Assembly (NCBI GenBank): GCA_028622995.1
Contig: JAJQJQ010000017.1
Span: 3,224,001-3,288,000, forward strand
Reading direction: 5' to 3'
Origin: Panagrolaimus kolymaensis
Lineage: Eukaryota > Nematoda > Chromadorea > Rhabditida > Panagrolaimidae
DNA length: 64,000 bases
Shown here: positions 63,567 through 64,000 of the stretch, one piece after another
Position numbering within the stretch: the first letter of the stretch is position 1
Layout of the letters: each line of letters starts with the position of its first letter
Program-made: the position numbers and the translations under genes
Notes under the pieces: model-generated
What the model was told of the DNA's origin: nothing
The model's database searches: none
What the model saw: the letters and a program-made list of their open reading frames with translations, nothing else

Positions 63567-64000
63567 ATGGTTGAAGTTAAAGAAACGTTGGAGCCACAGA
63601 TGGATGAAATTGATCCTGCTACATTGAAACAAAACATGAAAGCATCATCAACACGCGACTCAAATGGAAATGGTGGTATCGTTACTGATGATGAAAATCC
63701 TTCACCTCCACCGCCACCAATTATTTATCGAACACCAGGTTTTAAGCGACGACGTAATCCTGAACAAAATGATCAGCAAAACTTAGAAGTACAAAAGCAG
63801 CATGAAGAAAAAAGGACAATTGCAAGAACTCCAAGAAAAAAAGCTAAAAGAACTGTAACACCAGAAGGTACGTAATCCATTTTTATTATTGATTTTGAAT
63901 TTTTTTTAGAGTTTGAACTTGAAAAACAACTTAAAGAAGAAGAAAAGAGGTAAGATTTTGAATGAAAAAAGCACTGGGATATTAAGATAATTTTTTAGAC
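63567..64000 (+). CDS. Unknown charged protein, N-terminal part (3' end outside window)
   Basis: Not recognised. Exons 63567-63867, 63910-63949 and one starting at 63999. The ATG lies seven bases after a strong acceptor (ACATTTTTTAG), so a spliced leader is likely. The visible 115 residues are hydrophilic: MVEVKETLEPQMDEIDPATL, a proline run (PSPPPPPIIYRTPGFKRRR), Gln-rich sequence, basic RTPRKKAKRT with TP sites that look like proline-directed kinase targets, then a Glu/Lys helix (EFELEKQLKEEEKR). A nuclear protein is plausible; no family assigned. Confidence 0.7.

Overview
The window is nuclear DNA of a nematode. It is AT-rich, with introns mostly 40-60 bases long and TTTTAG/TTTCAG acceptors. 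Several genes have a splice-acceptor-like site a few bases before the ATG, as expected for spliced-leader trans-splicing. The gene content includes clear lin-11, ceh-2/EMX and grainyhead homologues. I cannot name the species. Almost all coordinates below are CDS spans that include introns; exon boundaries were read by eye from GT-AG signals, frame and family conservation.

Left part (1-27 kb) is ordinary and gene-dense: a 5'-cut mitochondrial ABC transporter (ABCB7/ATM1), a TMEM50 protein, the LIM-homeobox gene lin-11 (with a foldback element in an intron and one GC-AG intron), a probable two-gene operon (FAM192A-like then mRNA cap guanine-N7 methyltransferase), an ORP9-type oxysterol-binding protein, an unknown acidic protein with a row of SUMO-interaction-like motifs, a HERC-type RCC1-HECT ubiquitin ligase, an NME6-type nucleoside diphosphate kinase, and grainyhead with a duplicated exon pair and a possible internal first exon.

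Middle part (27-46 kb) is gene-poor. It holds only an RZ-type RGS gene with an N-myristoylation start and the EMX homeobox gene, separated by about 6-7.5 kb of apparently non-coding, probably regulatory DNA. A gene in which each exon encodes one repeat unit follows at 46-47.5 kb.

Right part (47.8-64 kb) is disturbed. A 5'-truncated Helitron (helicase gene plus a canonical hairpin and CTAG 3' end) sits against a nearly identical 192-base piece of a nearby H2B-like histone gene. An old broken copy of a neighbouring four-helix membrane gene lies on its other side. Then come several incomplete genes: UDP-glucose 4-epimerase cut at its 3' side, a teashirt-like zinc finger tail without a 5' end, a STE24 protease lacking about 125 central residues, and a PRPF4 WD40 tail. 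A 45-base minisatellite lies among them.

The most novel item is a pair of short RNAs, one inside the Helitron 3' region and one beside the minisatellite. Both fit the nested double-pseudoknot layout of HDV-like self-cleaving ribozymes, with compensatory base changes between the two copies. Two places where genes go out of frame by exactly one base at short A/T runs suggest possible assembly errors, so some 'broken' calls need read support.
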